A stretch of 64,000 nucleotides of DNA, from assembly GCA_002897615.1 (NCBI GenBank), contig BDTX01000025.1, positions 1-64,000 on the forward strand. Reading direction: 5' to 3'. The position numbers and the translations under genes are program-made. The stretch's first letter is position 1. Each line of letters opens with the position of its first letter. The notes beneath the pieces are model-generated. The model made no database searches. It had not been told where the DNA came from and worked only from the letters and a program-made list of their open reading frames with translations. The stretch comes from a bacterium BMS3Bbin14 (lineage in GTDB: Bacteria; Desulfobacterota; Desulfobulbia; Desulfobulbales; Desulfobulbaceae). This document shows, piece by piece, positions 17,238-25,448 of the stretch.

Positions 17238-18521
17238 ATGTTTTCAAAACTGGTAGCACCCCATGGCGGAAGAGGTCTTGTATGTGCCCTGCTCAGCGGC
17301 GAGGAGCTTGCTGCGGAGAAGGAAGAGGCAAAAGGATTAAAGCAGATCGAGGTTTCCGATCGTGCCAAGGGTGACTTGATTATGATGGGGATCGGCGGTT
17401 TTTCTCCGCTGGATGGTTTCATGACTCAGGCTGACTGGAAGGGCGTCTGCGAAAACCTCCAGATGGCCGACGGTACCTTCTGGCCGGTACCGATCACCCT
17501 GGATGTTTCCGCAGCCGATGCGGCCGGCATCTGCGAGGGTGACGAAATCGCCCTGGTCAACAAAGGTGAAACCTATGCCACCATGAAAGTCGCCGAAAAA
17601 TATGAGATGACCGAGGCGGACAAAAAATGGGAATGTGAAAAAGTTTTTAAGGGAAACGGTGAAGATTCCGCCGATGACAAATTCTGGGAAGTCGCCATGG
17701 AAGATCATCCTGGCGTTATAATGGTCATGGCCCAGAAAGAATTCAATATCGCCGGCCGGGTCAAAGTCCTGTCCGAAGGCGACTACACGAAAGAATATCC
17801 CGGCGTCTACCTGACCCCGGCTCAAACCCGCCGCATGTTTGACGACCGCGGCTGGGCCAACGTTGCCGCCCTGCAGCTGCGTAACCCCATGCACCGCTCC
17901 CATGAGTACCTGGCCAAGATCGCCGTCGAAGTCTGTGACGGTGTCCTGATCCACTCCCTGATCGGCAACCTGAAGCCCGGTGATATCCCGGCCAACGTCC
18001 GGATCAAGGCTATCCAGATCCTGATCGACAACTACTTTGTCAAAGACAATATCATCAATGCCGGCTATCCGCTGGATATGCGTTATGCCGGTCCCCGTGA
18101 AGGTCTGCTGCATGCAACCTTCCGCCAGAACTACGGCGTGAACAACATGCTGATTGGTCGTGACCATGCCGGCGTCGGCGACTTCTACGGTCTGTTCGAG
18201 GCCCAGGAAATTTTTGACCGCATCCCGAAAACCGGCGACAGCGGCAAAGACCTGCAGTGCAAGCCCATGAAGATCGACTGGACCTTCTACTGCCACAAGT
18301 GCGACGGCATGGCCTCCATGCGCACCTGCCCGCATGGCAAGGAAGACCGGGTTATCCTCTCCGGCACCAAGCTGCGGAAGGCCCTGTCCGAAGGCGCTGA
18401 GATTGTAGATCATTTCGGCCGCGAAGAAGTTCTGGATCTCTTGAAAGAGTACTATGCCGGCCTGACCGAGAAGGTTGAAGTCAAAATGCAGAAGGCGGCA
18501 TCCGGGGCAGATATGAAATAA
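17238..18521 (+). CDS. sat: Sulfate adenylyltransferase (ATP sulfurylase), dissimilatory type
   Basis: 427 residues, typical of the homo-oligomeric enzyme. It activates sulfate with ATP to APS plus pyrophosphate, or runs in reverse to make ATP from APS during sulfur oxidation or disproportionation. Visible signatures: Q213-L-R-N-P with H219-R-S-H222 (the nucleotidyltransferase HxxH; usually QTRNP, here QLRNP), [12 protein letters not shown], and a metal-binding set [19 protein letters not shown] characteristic of bacterial and archaeal dissimilatory Sat. It has its own promoter and terminator, an AGAGGAAA ribosome binding site, and no aprBA or qmo genes next to it. This gene is the main sign of sulfur-based energy metabolism in the window. 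Confidence 0.97.
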   Translation: MFSKLVAPHGGRGLVCALLSGEELAAEKEEAKGLKQIEVSDRAKGDLIMMGIGGFSPLDGFMTQADWKGVCENLQMADGTFWPVPITLDVSAADAAGICEGDEIALVNKGETYATMKVAEKYEMTEADKKWECEKVFKGNGEDSADDKFWEVAMEDHPGVIMVMAQKEFNIAGRVKVLSEGDYTKEYPGVYLTPAQTRRMFDDRGWANVAALQLRNPMHRSHEYLAKIAVEVCDGVLIHSLIGNLKPGDIPANVRIKAIQILIDNYFVKDNIINAGYPLDMRYAGPREGLLHATFRQNYGVNNMLIGRDHAGVGDFYGLFEAQEIFDRIPKTGDSGKDLQCKPMKIDWTFYCHKCDGMASMRTCPHGKEDRVILSGTKLRKALSEGAEIVDHFGREEVLDLLKEYYAGLTEKVEVKMQKAASGADMK

Positions 18522-18551
18522 TTTTCAGAACAATCTGAAAATTATGCTCCC

Positions 18552-18581
18552 AAGGAGGCACTTCGGTGCCTCCTTTTTTAT
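18552..18581 (+). terminator. Rho-independent terminator of sat (UUCG loop)
   Basis: 10-bp stem AAGGAGGCAC/GTGCCTCCTT closed by the extra-stable TTCG tetraloop and followed by a T run, 30 nt after the sat stop. Confidence 0.95.
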
Positions 18582-18693
18582 TTTTTCAGGCTTGAGTGAA
18601 AAAATTGGCGACAGATTGAAATTTTGTAACTATTCAGGTACAAATAAAAAATTACTATAATCTCGGGCTGTCAATTGAATCAGGACCACGACA

Positions 18694-19779
18694 ATGGCTG
18701 AAAAAAAAATAACCGTCGGTCTGGGGAAGCGGAGTTATCCCATTGTAATCCGCACCGGCCTGTTGGCCGACATCGGTCCGGCTCTCAAGGACCGGCAAAT
18801 CGCCAAGCGCTATGGTGTCGTCAGCGATGAACATGTTGCCGGCCTGTACGGCGATGTCCTCATGGGGTCGTTGGCCGCTGCCGGGCTGGACGCCGAGCTG
18901 ATCACCTTTCCCCGGGGCGAGACGAGCAAAAACCTGCAGACCATCGCCATGCTGTCCAGCCGCCTCGCGGCGCTCGGTTTTGACCGCCGGGACGCCCTGA
19001 TCGCCCTGGGTGGCGGAGTAACCGGCGATATCACCGGTTTTCTCGCCTCGATCTATATGCGGGGCATCCCCTTCGTCCAGGTCCCGACGACCCTTCTGGC
19101 CCAGGTGGACAGTTCGGTAGGCGGCAAGACCGGGGTCGATATCCCCGAAGGGAAAAATCTGGTAGGCACCTTTTACCAGCCCGAGGCGGTATACATCGAC
19201 ACCGCTGTTCTACAGAGTCTACCCGAATCCGAGCTGCTGGGCGGCCTGGCCGAGGTGATCAAATACGGAGTCATTATCGACCGGGATTTTTTTCATTTTC
19301 TTGAATCACAACGAAATGAAATCCTCCAACTGCGGCCAGAAGTAATTATTCCGATGATTGCCCGCTGCTGTGAGATCAAGGCCCGGGTGGTTGAGCAGGA
19401 CGAACGTGAAGGTGGGCTCAGGCGAATTCTGAACTTTGGCCATACCATCGGCCACGCGGTCGAGGCAGCCTCCGATTTCCGCTTAATTCACGGCCTGGCC
19501 ATCGCCATCGGCATGCAGGCCGCCGCCGATCTTGCCGTACGCACCGGACACCTCGACCAGGGCCAGGCTGATCGTTTACGGACCCTGCTGACCGCCTGCC
19601 GCCTGCCGGTCACCATCCCGGCGGAACTCGACCGCCGGCGGATCAAGGGTTACCTGCAGACAGACAAGAAAACCGTCGACGGCCGGGTCTTTTTTGTCCT
19701 GCCGACGGAAATCGGCAAGGTCATAATTACCGATGAGGTCCAGGAAAAGGATATTGACGCTGTTTTAACCAGTGGTTAA
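18694..19779 (+). CDS. aroB: 3-dehydroquinate synthase
   Basis: 361 residues, normal length. It converts DAHP to 3-dehydroquinate, the second step of the shikimate pathway, using NAD and a divalent metal. Visible: GGGVTGDITGF (NAD site), PTTLLAQVDSSVGGKTGVD, the metal ligand region GLAEVIKYG, LNFGHTIGHAVE and HGLAIAIGM. No strong ribosome binding site is evident (AGGACCACGACA precedes ATG). It stands alone between sat and fmdB; aroC and aroK of the same pathway lie at 41-43 kb. Confidence 0.97.
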   Translation: MAEKKITVGLGKRSYPIVIRTGLLADIGPALKDRQIAKRYGVVSDEHVAGLYGDVLMGSLAAAGLDAELITFPRGETSKNLQTIAMLSSRLAALGFDRRDALIALGGGVTGDITGFLASIYMRGIPFVQVPTTLLAQVDSSVGGKTGVDIPEGKNLVGTFYQPEAVYIDTAVLQSLPESELLGGLAEVIKYGVIIDRDFFHFLESQRNEILQLRPEVIIPMIARCCEIKARVVEQDEREGGLRRILNFGHTIGHAVEAASDFRLIHGLAIAIGMQAAADLAVRTGHLDQGQADRLRTLLTACRLPVTIPAELDRRRIKGYLQTDKKTVDGRVFFVLPTEIGKVIITDEVQEKDIDAVLTSG

Positions 19780-19816
19780 TATTATTTATAAGAAAGTGTT
19801 CTTCCATTATTGTAAT

Positions 19817-19963
19817 CGTTCACCAGAGGCAACAAACTACCCTCAACTCGTAACTGTAACCGTTCAGATGTGCCCCAGATTCGTTCGTTTCGCCCTCCGA
19901 GGTGTACTCCCTGTACCTGAGGAGGGCGAAACGGACAAAGATGGGGTGCAGGTGAACGGTTAC
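19817..19963. repeat. Long-hairpin intergenic element, family B copy 1
   Basis: Starts with CGTTCACCAG and contains a long imperfect inverted repeat from GTAACCGTTCA (19856) to TGAACGGTTAC (19963). The centre pairs GTTTCGCCCTCC with GGAGGGCGAAAC. A homologous element lies at 37473-37625. Both sit directly behind the stop codon of a housekeeping gene (aroB here). Confidence 0.8.
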
Positions 19964-20007
19964 CTATTTTTTCAACGTCTTATTACATACAACAATTCAT
20001 CTTTGCC

Positions 20008-20502
20008 ATGCCAATCTACGAATTTTTCTGCCTGGACTGCAACACGATCTTCAACTTCTTTTCCCGGCGGGTCAATACGGACAAGCTGCCGGACTGCCCG
20101 AAATGCGGAAAAAAGGAGCTGCAAAAAGTCATGTCCACCTTTGCCACCATCGGCAGGGCCGCCGAGAATGACGGCGATGATCCCCTTGCCGGCATGGATG
20201 AATCGAAGATGGAAGAGGCATTTACAGGCCTGATGCGGGAAGCGGAACACATCAACGAGGACGATCCCCGGCAGATGGCCAGCCTGATGCGCAAATTCTC
20301 CGACCGGACCGGCATCTCCCTGGGCGACCAGATGGAGGAGGCCCTGTCACGGATGGAGGCGGGAGAAGATCCGGACCGGATCGAACAGGAAATGGGCGAC
20401 CTCCTGGATGCCGACGACGCGCTATCCTTCGCGGCCATGAAGAAAAAAGCCCGGCCCGGCCCCAAACCACCAACCAGGGACGACAAACTCTACGAACTCT
20501 AG
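20008..20502 (+). CDS. FmdB-family zinc ribbon protein
   Basis: 164 residues. The N-terminal FmdB zinc ribbon is clear: MPIYEFFCLDC, with Cys pairs C8/C11 and, after about 20 residues, CPKCGKK. The rest is acidic and helical (DDPLAGMDESKMEEAFTGLM, GDQMEEALSRMEAGEDPDRIEQEMGDLL) and matches the extended FmdB proteins of Desulfobacterota rather than the 70-100 residue form. The function is not established; the name comes from a putative regulator of formamidase. Leader sequence between aroB and this gene is mostly the family B hairpin, and the ribosome binding site is weak. Confidence 0.85.
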   Translation: MPIYEFFCLDCNTIFNFFSRRVNTDKLPDCPKCGKKELQKVMSTFATIGRAAENDGDDPLAGMDESKMEEAFTGLMREAEHINEDDPRQMASLMRKFSDRTGISLGDQMEEALSRMEAGEDPDRIEQEMGDLLDADDALSFAAMKKKARPGPKPPTRDDKLYEL

Positions 20503-20576
20503 CCGGGGTCAGGCTGGCGCTATTGCATTATGGCGGAGTTACTTCAAGAGTCCACCGGGCTCGTCAAATCGTAACC

Positions 20577-20703
20577 CCCGAATCCGTGACGGCTTGAGGT
20601 GCTATTCCATGCAATAGCTGGAATTTATGGCATTATCTACGAATAAATGCATTTTCTGGTCTTCACCGCGCCGCCCGGCGGGGCACCCGATAACGGATTC
20701 AGG
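20577..20703. repeat. Family A intergenic element (TIR CCTGAATCCGT), copy 1
   Basis: About 127 bp with degenerate left end CCCGAATCCGTGACGGCTTGAGGT and right end CGATAACGGATTCAGG. It contains the shared core GGAATTTAT...ACGAATAAATGCATTTTC and the GC-rich part CACCGCGCCGCCC. Copies occur at 45924, 52271 (ends only), 54290 and 60047. The surrounding gap from 20503 to 20915 shows no gene. Confidence 0.85.
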
Positions 20704-20915
20704 TAACAGTTAACCAGATACGCAAGCAAGTCTCTCCTCCAGACAAGATCGGGTGGTCCATCGCCCCCATGCCGCACGTTCTGAGCGGGTGCAGATGGGA
20801 TACCGGACTCTTGGCCGAACCCCGGCCACCCGATACAAACGACAATATGAAACAAGATGGACGCATAGGAAGCCCCCTGCTCCGTCATTCCCTTTATAAG
20901 AAAACAAAATCATTC

Positions 20916-22115
20916 ATGGATGGGACACGATTCATAGTAGCGGGAGGGTTTATCGACGGCAGCGGCGCCGATGTGCGCAGGAATATCTTTATGGCAGTGA
21001 AGGACGGCATTATTACCGCCATTGGCTCCGCCGCTGATCTTCCCCGCAACGACGGGACTGCAATCGACGACTTCACGCACTGTACCATTTTGCCGGCGCT
21101 GGTTGACTGCAGCGTCTCCCTGTCGCAATCGCCCTCCGTGGACAGGGAGGTACGGTTATCTACTGAAGAGGCCGGCTTTGCAGAAAAGGCAGCCATGCTG
21201 GAGCGGCATATCCGTTACTGCCATGCACACGGAGTGCAAGGAGTGGCTGTCAGCGATGATATAACCGACCTGCGGGAACATTATCAAAAGGGGGAGGCCC
21301 AGGGAACTATAATTGCCATTAGAACAGCCGGGCGTCTCTGCCGGAGCTGGCATGATTGTACAGCTGGCAACTCGGCAGATGGTGATTTTCTCAAGATCGG
21401 TTATTCCGGCAATATCGAAGAAGAGGCCCCCCCGCATCCCCGGCTTAAACATGAAGACCTGTGCCGCATCCTGCAGCACAGAGGCGAAAAAAAGGCAGTA
21501 GTGGTGGCCAATGGCCGGCAACAGGTAAAGGAAGCGCTTGAGGCGGGATGTGATGCCATTGAGCAGGGATACCTTATGGGTGAGGACAATCTCAGGAAAA
21601 TGGCGGGAAAAAATGTGCTGTGGATTCCCAGCGTACTGCGGGCCAAGAATGCCTTGGACGGTGCGGGCACCGGCGGGGATGTGTGTTGCCGGTTCTCCCT
21701 GCGCTATGTGGCACCGGGGAAGCCGGTCCCCGGCGCGGAGGCTTTTTGGAAAAAGAGACTCGCCGCCCAGCTGACGCAACTGCGTTTTGCCAGAAAACTG
21801 GGCGTGACAACGGCGGTGGGGACCGGTGCCGGCAGTATTGGCATACTCCATGGCGAGTCGATGGTCGAGGAGATGAAATTGTTCATCAAGGCCGGATATT
21901 CACTGGCGGAGACCATCCGGTGCGCATCGGAAAATGGAGCCCGATTCTTCGGCATGGAGAAGCTGGGAGCGCTTACTGTCGGGCGGCAAGCAACATTCCT
22001 GATTGCCAGGGGCACAGTAAAACAGCTACCAAGAAAACTCTCCTATCTGGAAGGCATCTATATTGACGGAGCACCAAGCACCACATATCGCAAAAACCCT
22101 GTCTGGATGGCGTGA
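20916..22115 (+). CDS. Amidohydrolase-fold protein lacking most metal ligands
   Basis: 399 residues from ATG at 20916, where homology begins (TRFIVAGGFIDGSGADVRRN, the beta-sandwich of amidohydrolases); in-frame starts at 20847 and 20769 are possible. The order of elements is that of the imidazolonepropionase/prolidase-like group. Almost every metal ligand is changed, however. The strand-1 HxH reads S66-V-S68 (VDCSVSLS), the strand-5 HAH reads V197-A-N199, the strand-6 His (IEHG) is Q217 and the strand-8 Asp (GTDAG) is G304. K160 (DFLKIGYSG), the place of the carboxylated lysine, remains. The gene is full length with no frameshift, so this looks like a maintained pseudoenzyme rather than decay. 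Its function is unknown and no operon partner is visible. Confidence 0.75.
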   Translation: MDGTRFIVAGGFIDGSGADVRRNIFMAVKDGIITAIGSAADLPRNDGTAIDDFTHCTILPALVDCSVSLSQSPSVDREVRLSTEEAGFAEKAAMLERHIRYCHAHGVQGVAVSDDITDLREHYQKGEAQGTIIAIRTAGRLCRSWHDCTAGNSADGDFLKIGYSGNIEEEAPPHPRLKHEDLCRILQHRGEKKAVVVANGRQQVKEALEAGCDAIEQGYLMGEDNLRKMAGKNVLWIPSVLRAKNALDGAGTGGDVCCRFSLRYVAPGKPVPGAEAFWKKRLAAQLTQLRFARKLGVTTAVGTGAGSIGILHGESMVEEMKLFIKAGYSLAETIRCASENGARFFGMEKLGALTVGRQATFLIARGTVKQLPRKLSYLEGIYIDGAPSTTYRKNPVWMA

Positions 22116-22340
22116 TTCTTCCCAGGCGATCCAGGAAGTCGTTTCGACCAGGAAGATGGCAGGAAGATGAGCAGGAAGATGCATGGGCGGAAGATGGGGA
22201 CGACCTTAAATATTAAAACAACTCAAGCTTCCAGTTGGCAACCTCGCTCCTTGGCCATCTTCTCTCCTCGCTGAACTGCGTAACTTACAGCGGCCGGCGT
22301 TATGGCAAGTTTCCTCGCCGGATCAACCACAAGGGGCCTT
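22116..22340. other. Intergenic region with short direct repeats
   Basis: 225 bases between the amidohydrolase and higA. Four imperfect copies of (A/G)GGAAGATG lie in a row at about 22151-22198. No gene, promoter or clear terminator was seen. Confidence 0.5.
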
Positions 22341-22715
22341 CTAAGTATTAGCCATTTTTTCTTTAACCCAAACAATCGGTTTTAACAGAGAAATTTGCTT
22401 TGCCTCAGGACTATGCATGGCCTTCCAAAGATCCAAATCTTGCTGCAAGCCCAACCAAAAATCTGCTGACATACCCAGTACACGTGATAGCCTTAATGCG
22501 GTATCTGGAGTAACCGATCGCCTTCCCTTGATGATTTCGTTAAGACGGGGATATGAAACTCCCAAACGACGGGCAACCTCTGTTTGTGTAAGTTCAAGTG
22601 GTTTGATAAATTCCTCAAAAAGCATTTCACCAGGATGGGTTGGAGGACGCTTTTTAGGGAGTCGCCTATCCACAATCTTATCAGTGGTAATCTGTAATTT
22701 CGACTTCGTAGGCAT
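22341..22715 (-). CDS. higA: HigA-type antitoxin (HTH, XRE)
   Basis: 124 residues. The core HPGEMLFEEFIKPLELTQTEVARRLGVSYPRLNEIIKGRRSVTPDTALRLSRVLGMSADFWLGLQ is the classic HigA/VapI helix-turn-helix. It would neutralise HigB and repress the operon promoter at 22982-23010. The start at 22715 follows GGAGGAAGGCC inside the end of higB; the two genes overlap by 35 nt, as in many higBA pairs where the toxin comes first. Confidence 0.9.
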   Translation of the reverse strand: MPTKSKLQITTDKIVDRRLPKKRPPTHPGEMLFEEFIKPLELTQTEVARRLGVSYPRLNEIIKGRRSVTPDTALRLSRVLGMSADFWLGLQQDLDLWKAMHSPEAKQISLLKPIVWVKEKMANT

Positions 22716-22974
22716 GGCCTTCCTCCCAGTTAAAACAAATTCGATATTGCTGGTTAATTCGGATACTAAATTGTTTTTCTCGATCGCCTTTTAAGCGCTC
22801 TAAGCGATTTCCTGGAGGGACATTGAGTTCATTCAACTCTCGAACTCTGTTTATTTGATCCATCTTTCGTCCGGCAACAGGCCAAAGTGAGTTTGGACAA
22901 CATTTTCTAGCAGACCTAGATGCTACACCATCAAATATATCCTCTGTTCCAGTATCCCTGAACGTTCGTATCAT
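22681..22974 (-). CDS. higB: HigB-type toxin (RelE superfamily mRNA interferase)
   Basis: 97 residues, the full family length. It begins MIRTFRDTGTEDIFDG and holds the family pattern VPPGNRLERLKGDREKQFSIRINQQYRICFNW...YEVEITDYH with the C-terminal catalytic-type His/Tyr region. HigB toxins cleave ribosome-bound mRNA. The ATG lies one or two bases from the predicted transcription start, so its message may be leaderless. Confidence 0.92.
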   Translation of the reverse strand: MIRTFRDTGTEDIFDGVASRSARKCCPNSLWPVAGRKMDQINRVRELNELNVPPGNRLERLKGDREKQFSIRINQQYRICFNWEEGHAYEVEITDYH

Positions 22975-22981
22975 ACATCAC

Positions 22982-23010
22982 ATTATAACGTAATCCATAA
23001 CAAGCGTCAA
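22982..23010 (-). promoter_or_regulatory. Sigma-70 promoter of higBA
   Basis: TTGACG (23005-23010), 17-nt spacer and perfect TATAAT (22982-22987) on the minus strand. The expected start at about 22975 is next to the higB ATG at 22974. Direct repeats of ATTATA(A/G)GG nearby (about 23012-23040) could be HigA operator sequence. Confidence 0.8.
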
Positions 23011-23374
23011 TTATTATAGGGCATCAAGTTATTATAAGGTTTCCGGATATCTACTTAAAATCAAAGAGAGCTGTCTGCGTATTTTTGCCGGGCTTTTGTT
23101 TCTAACCGGATATCATTCCAACAGGATCGATAGCAAGAAAGCAGGATAACGCCGCCATGGTCCTTCCTGCCAATATCTTATCAGCCCCTATACTACCTTT
23201 ATTGAACGAAGAGGGTGTGGAGGCGAGACAGCATCGATATCGCATTCGCATTAAGCGGCTGTGGCTGTGGCTGTGGCTGTGTTATTATCTTGTTTTTTTG
23301 CCATAAATACAAGTTTTTAGAGACGGAAAAAGATTGCCTTTTCACCTTTACGGGGAAATTTAAAAAAAACATAC
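23011..23374. repeat. Intergenic region with GGCTGT hexamer repeat
   Basis: About 360 bases without a convincing gene. It contains four perfect tandem GGCTGT units at 23257-23280 and AT-rich flanks. The only open frame across it has low-complexity Cys/Gly composition from the repeat and no ribosome binding site. Confidence 0.6.
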
Positions 23375-23414
23375 AAAAAACAAAGGAGCCTGCCCTGCCG
23401 GGCAGACTCCTTTG
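23375..23414 (-). terminator. Terminator of the cytochrome-rhodanese operon
   Basis: On the minus strand CAAAGGAG(T/C)CTGCCC pairs across a short GGCA loop (one mismatch) and is followed by TTTTTTG. It lies about 40 nt after the stop of the last gene. Confidence 0.9.
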
Positions 23415-23452
23415 GCTGTTGAGATATGTATGACGGGGAAAACTACATGTTT

Positions 23453-24394
23453 TTAATTAAATCCCCAGCCATTTATGTTCAAGGGCACAGCCGTAACGGC
23501 TGCGGCTTGCAGGATGGAGCCGTCATAGAGCTTGACGTTGCGGTAGCCAAGAATATCATGCAGGACGTAATAACCCATGGCCGCAGACGAGCCTTGATTA
23601 CTGTAGGTGATGATCTCCACGTTCTTATTCGCGGGGAGGCCTACGCCCTTGGCCATTTTTCGCAACTCTTTCACGTTCCTGAAAAGGGACGGGGAAAAGT
23701 CGACACCGGCATTGGTCATGTACGATGCCGGCCAGAGCAGTGCTCCCGGCAGGTGGCCGAATCGCTTGATATAACTTCTCTTTTCCTGGCCAAAATATTC
23801 ATCCGCTCCGCGGTTGTCGAGAAAAACAACCTTTTTCGAGCCGATCTTCTTCTCCACTTCCTTCAAGGTCGCGACCAGAGCCGGAACCGGTCTGGCCGTG
23901 AAATTGCCGTATAAAGGCGCAACATCTTGCGTGGTAACCTTTTTCCCCGCCCTCTTCCAGGCGGAAAGTCCACCGTTCAGGATGGCGACCCGCTTGTGTC
24001 CCAGGACATTAATCGTCCACAGTGCCCGGGCGCTCTTTGCAGTGTCATTGGCCGTGTTCCCCTCGTCATATATAACGATCGAGGAATTGTTGTTCACCCC
24101 GTAGGTCCGCAGCATTTTGACCAGTTGGTCCTGGCTGGGCATCATGAAGCCGACAAAATCGGCATTCATGATCTGCCATGGTCCAAAGGCCCGGATCGCC
24201 CCTGGAATGTGATTTTCCTCATAATGAGTAAAATCACTCACGTCCAGAATGACAAGGTTCTTCTGCTTCATGTGGCTGGCCAGCCAGCCAACGCTGACCA
24301 GGTTGGCCGAGCCGGCACAAGACAGAGCCGGAATACAGAAAAGGAATAAGATTGCGCCAATAAGTGACGCCCGTATTCTGTTCATCGCTTTCAT
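23453..24394 (-). CDS. Exported tandem-rhodanese protein with Cys-to-Ser active site
   Basis: 313 residues from the second of two adjacent ATGs (24394), which is six nt from GGAGG. A signal peptide (ASLIGAILFLFCIPALSC) leads to two rhodanese domains (about 30-155 and 165-300), the layout of thiosulfate/3-mercaptopyruvate sulfurtransferases. In the second domain the active loop reads Y-S265-N-Q-G-S-S, so the sulfur-accepting cysteine is serine. The paralogue next door keeps Cys at the matching place (C267). It is therefore unlikely to transfer sulfur by the usual persulfide route; a binding or regulatory partner role is inferred. It is last in the operon, before a strong terminator. Confidence 0.85.
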   Translation of the reverse strand: MKAMNRIRASLIGAILFLFCIPALSCAGSANLVSVGWLASHMKQKNLVILDVSDFTHYEENHIPGAIRAFGPWQIMNADFVGFMMPSQDQLVKMLRTYGVNNNSSIVIYDEGNTANDTAKSARALWTINVLGHKRVAILNGGLSAWKRAGKKVTTQDVAPLYGNFTARPVPALVATLKEVEKKIGSKKVVFLDNRGADEYFGQEKRSYIKRFGHLPGALLWPASYMTNAGVDFSPSLFRNVKELRKMAKGVGLPANKNVEIITYSNQGSSAAMGYYVLHDILGYRNVKLYDGSILQAAAVTAVPLNINGWGFN

Positions 24395-24429
24395 CATTAT
24401 CCTCCAAACAGTCATGTAATCTTGATTAC

Positions 24430-25380
24430 TTATTTGACATGTCCCCATGCGAACCGAACCAGGGGCAGTTTCTCGTGACTCGCGTACTCCATCATGGATC
24501 CGTCAAAGACACTGACGTTCCTGTAACCCAATATATGATGGAGAACTAAATAGTCCAGGCCTGCAAACTGTCCGGAGTTGCAATAGACAATGATTTTAGC
24601 GTTCTTGTTTTTGGTCAGGCCGATCCCTTTTGCAATGGCGGCGAGGACCTTTTTACTCTTGAGAGTGGCCGGGGCGCGGTTGATCCCGGCATTGGTGAGA
24701 TAAGGGGCAGGCATGTCGAGTGAACCCCGAATGTGACCGAATCGTTCCACCTCGAAGCTTTTGGTCGCACCGAAATGCTGGTCGGCGCTACGGGCATCAA
24801 CCAGGATCACTTTTTGGGTCCTGGCAGCGGCCCGGACCTCCTTCAGTGTCGCCACCTTGGCGGGATCCAGCTTGGCGGTAAAATTGCCGGCCTTGGGTGC
24901 AGGCTTTTTATTATCAATGATCCTGCCTTCAAAGGTCCACTTGGTGAAACCGCCGTTAAGGTATGAAACATTGTTCATCCCCATGGATTCCAGGATCCAG
25001 CAGGCGGTAGCCCCCTTGGTTGCATCGGAGGCCGTATTGCCCTGGTCATAAACAACAACATGACTGGATGCGTTTACCCCCATACCCCGCAGCGTCGCAG
25101 TCAAAGCGGCAGGACTCGGCATCAACCGGCACGAGTCGTCTTTAGTCATGGGCTCAATTTTCCCATAGGGCATGCTGACGGCACCGGGGAGGTGACCGAC
25201 ACCGTAATTGTTCGCTGTCCTGACATCAATGAGGACAAGATTTTTGTCGCCAAGATGTCCGGCAAGCCATTTAGTGGTGACCAGGGTGCTTGCCCCGGCG
25301 GCTGTCGCCGTGCCGGAGAAACCTCCGGTCAGGATCAACAACAGCGTGATTATCGTTAATTGCAATCGTTTTCTAATCAT
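24430..25380 (-). CDS. Exported thiosulfate sulfurtransferase-like tandem rhodanese
   Basis: 316 residues after an AAGGAG ribosome binding site. A signal peptide (LTIITLLLILTGGFSGTATAAG) precedes an inactive N-terminal rhodanese domain (VLIDVRTANNYGVGHLPGAV) and a catalytic C-terminal one (VILVDARSADQHFG...). Its active loop VYC267NSGQFAG carries the persulfide-forming cysteine. Such periplasmic enzymes move sulfane sulfur between thiosulfate or polysulfide and acceptors. The gene lies 68 nt behind the multiheme cytochrome and 35 nt before its Cys-less paralogue, suggesting a joint role in extracytoplasmic sulfur handling. Confidence 0.88.
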   Translation of the reverse strand: MIRKRLQLTIITLLLILTGGFSGTATAAGASTLVTTKWLAGHLGDKNLVLIDVRTANNYGVGHLPGAVSMPYGKIEPMTKDDSCRLMPSPAALTATLRGMGVNASSHVVVYDQGNTASDATKGATACWILESMGMNNVSYLNGGFTKWTFEGRIIDNKKPAPKAGNFTAKLDPAKVATLKEVRAAARTQKVILVDARSADQHFGATKSFEVERFGHIRGSLDMPAPYLTNAGINRAPATLKSKKVLAAIAKGIGLTKNKNAKIIVYCNSGQFAGLDYLVLHHILGYRNVSVFDGSMMEYASHEKLPLVRFAWGHVK

Positions 25381-25448
25381 GAACGTACTCCTTTTATTCT
25401 CGTTAGCCGTTAGCCGAATGTATGGACTTCACATTGTCTGCCATTACC

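Noticed and set aside
22151-22198. Possible CRISPR-like or iteron array ((A/G)GGAAGATG copies)
   Set aside because: Units are 9 bases, spacers 2-6 bases and irregular; neither a CRISPR nor a clear replication origin.
23215-23433. 72-codon frame over the GGCTGT repeat
   Set aside because: Composition is set by the hexamer repeat and it overlaps the terminator at 23375-23414; no start signal.
23453-24394. Selenocysteine at the rhodanese active site
   Set aside because: The codon at the catalytic position is AGT (Ser), not TGA, and there is no in-frame stop.
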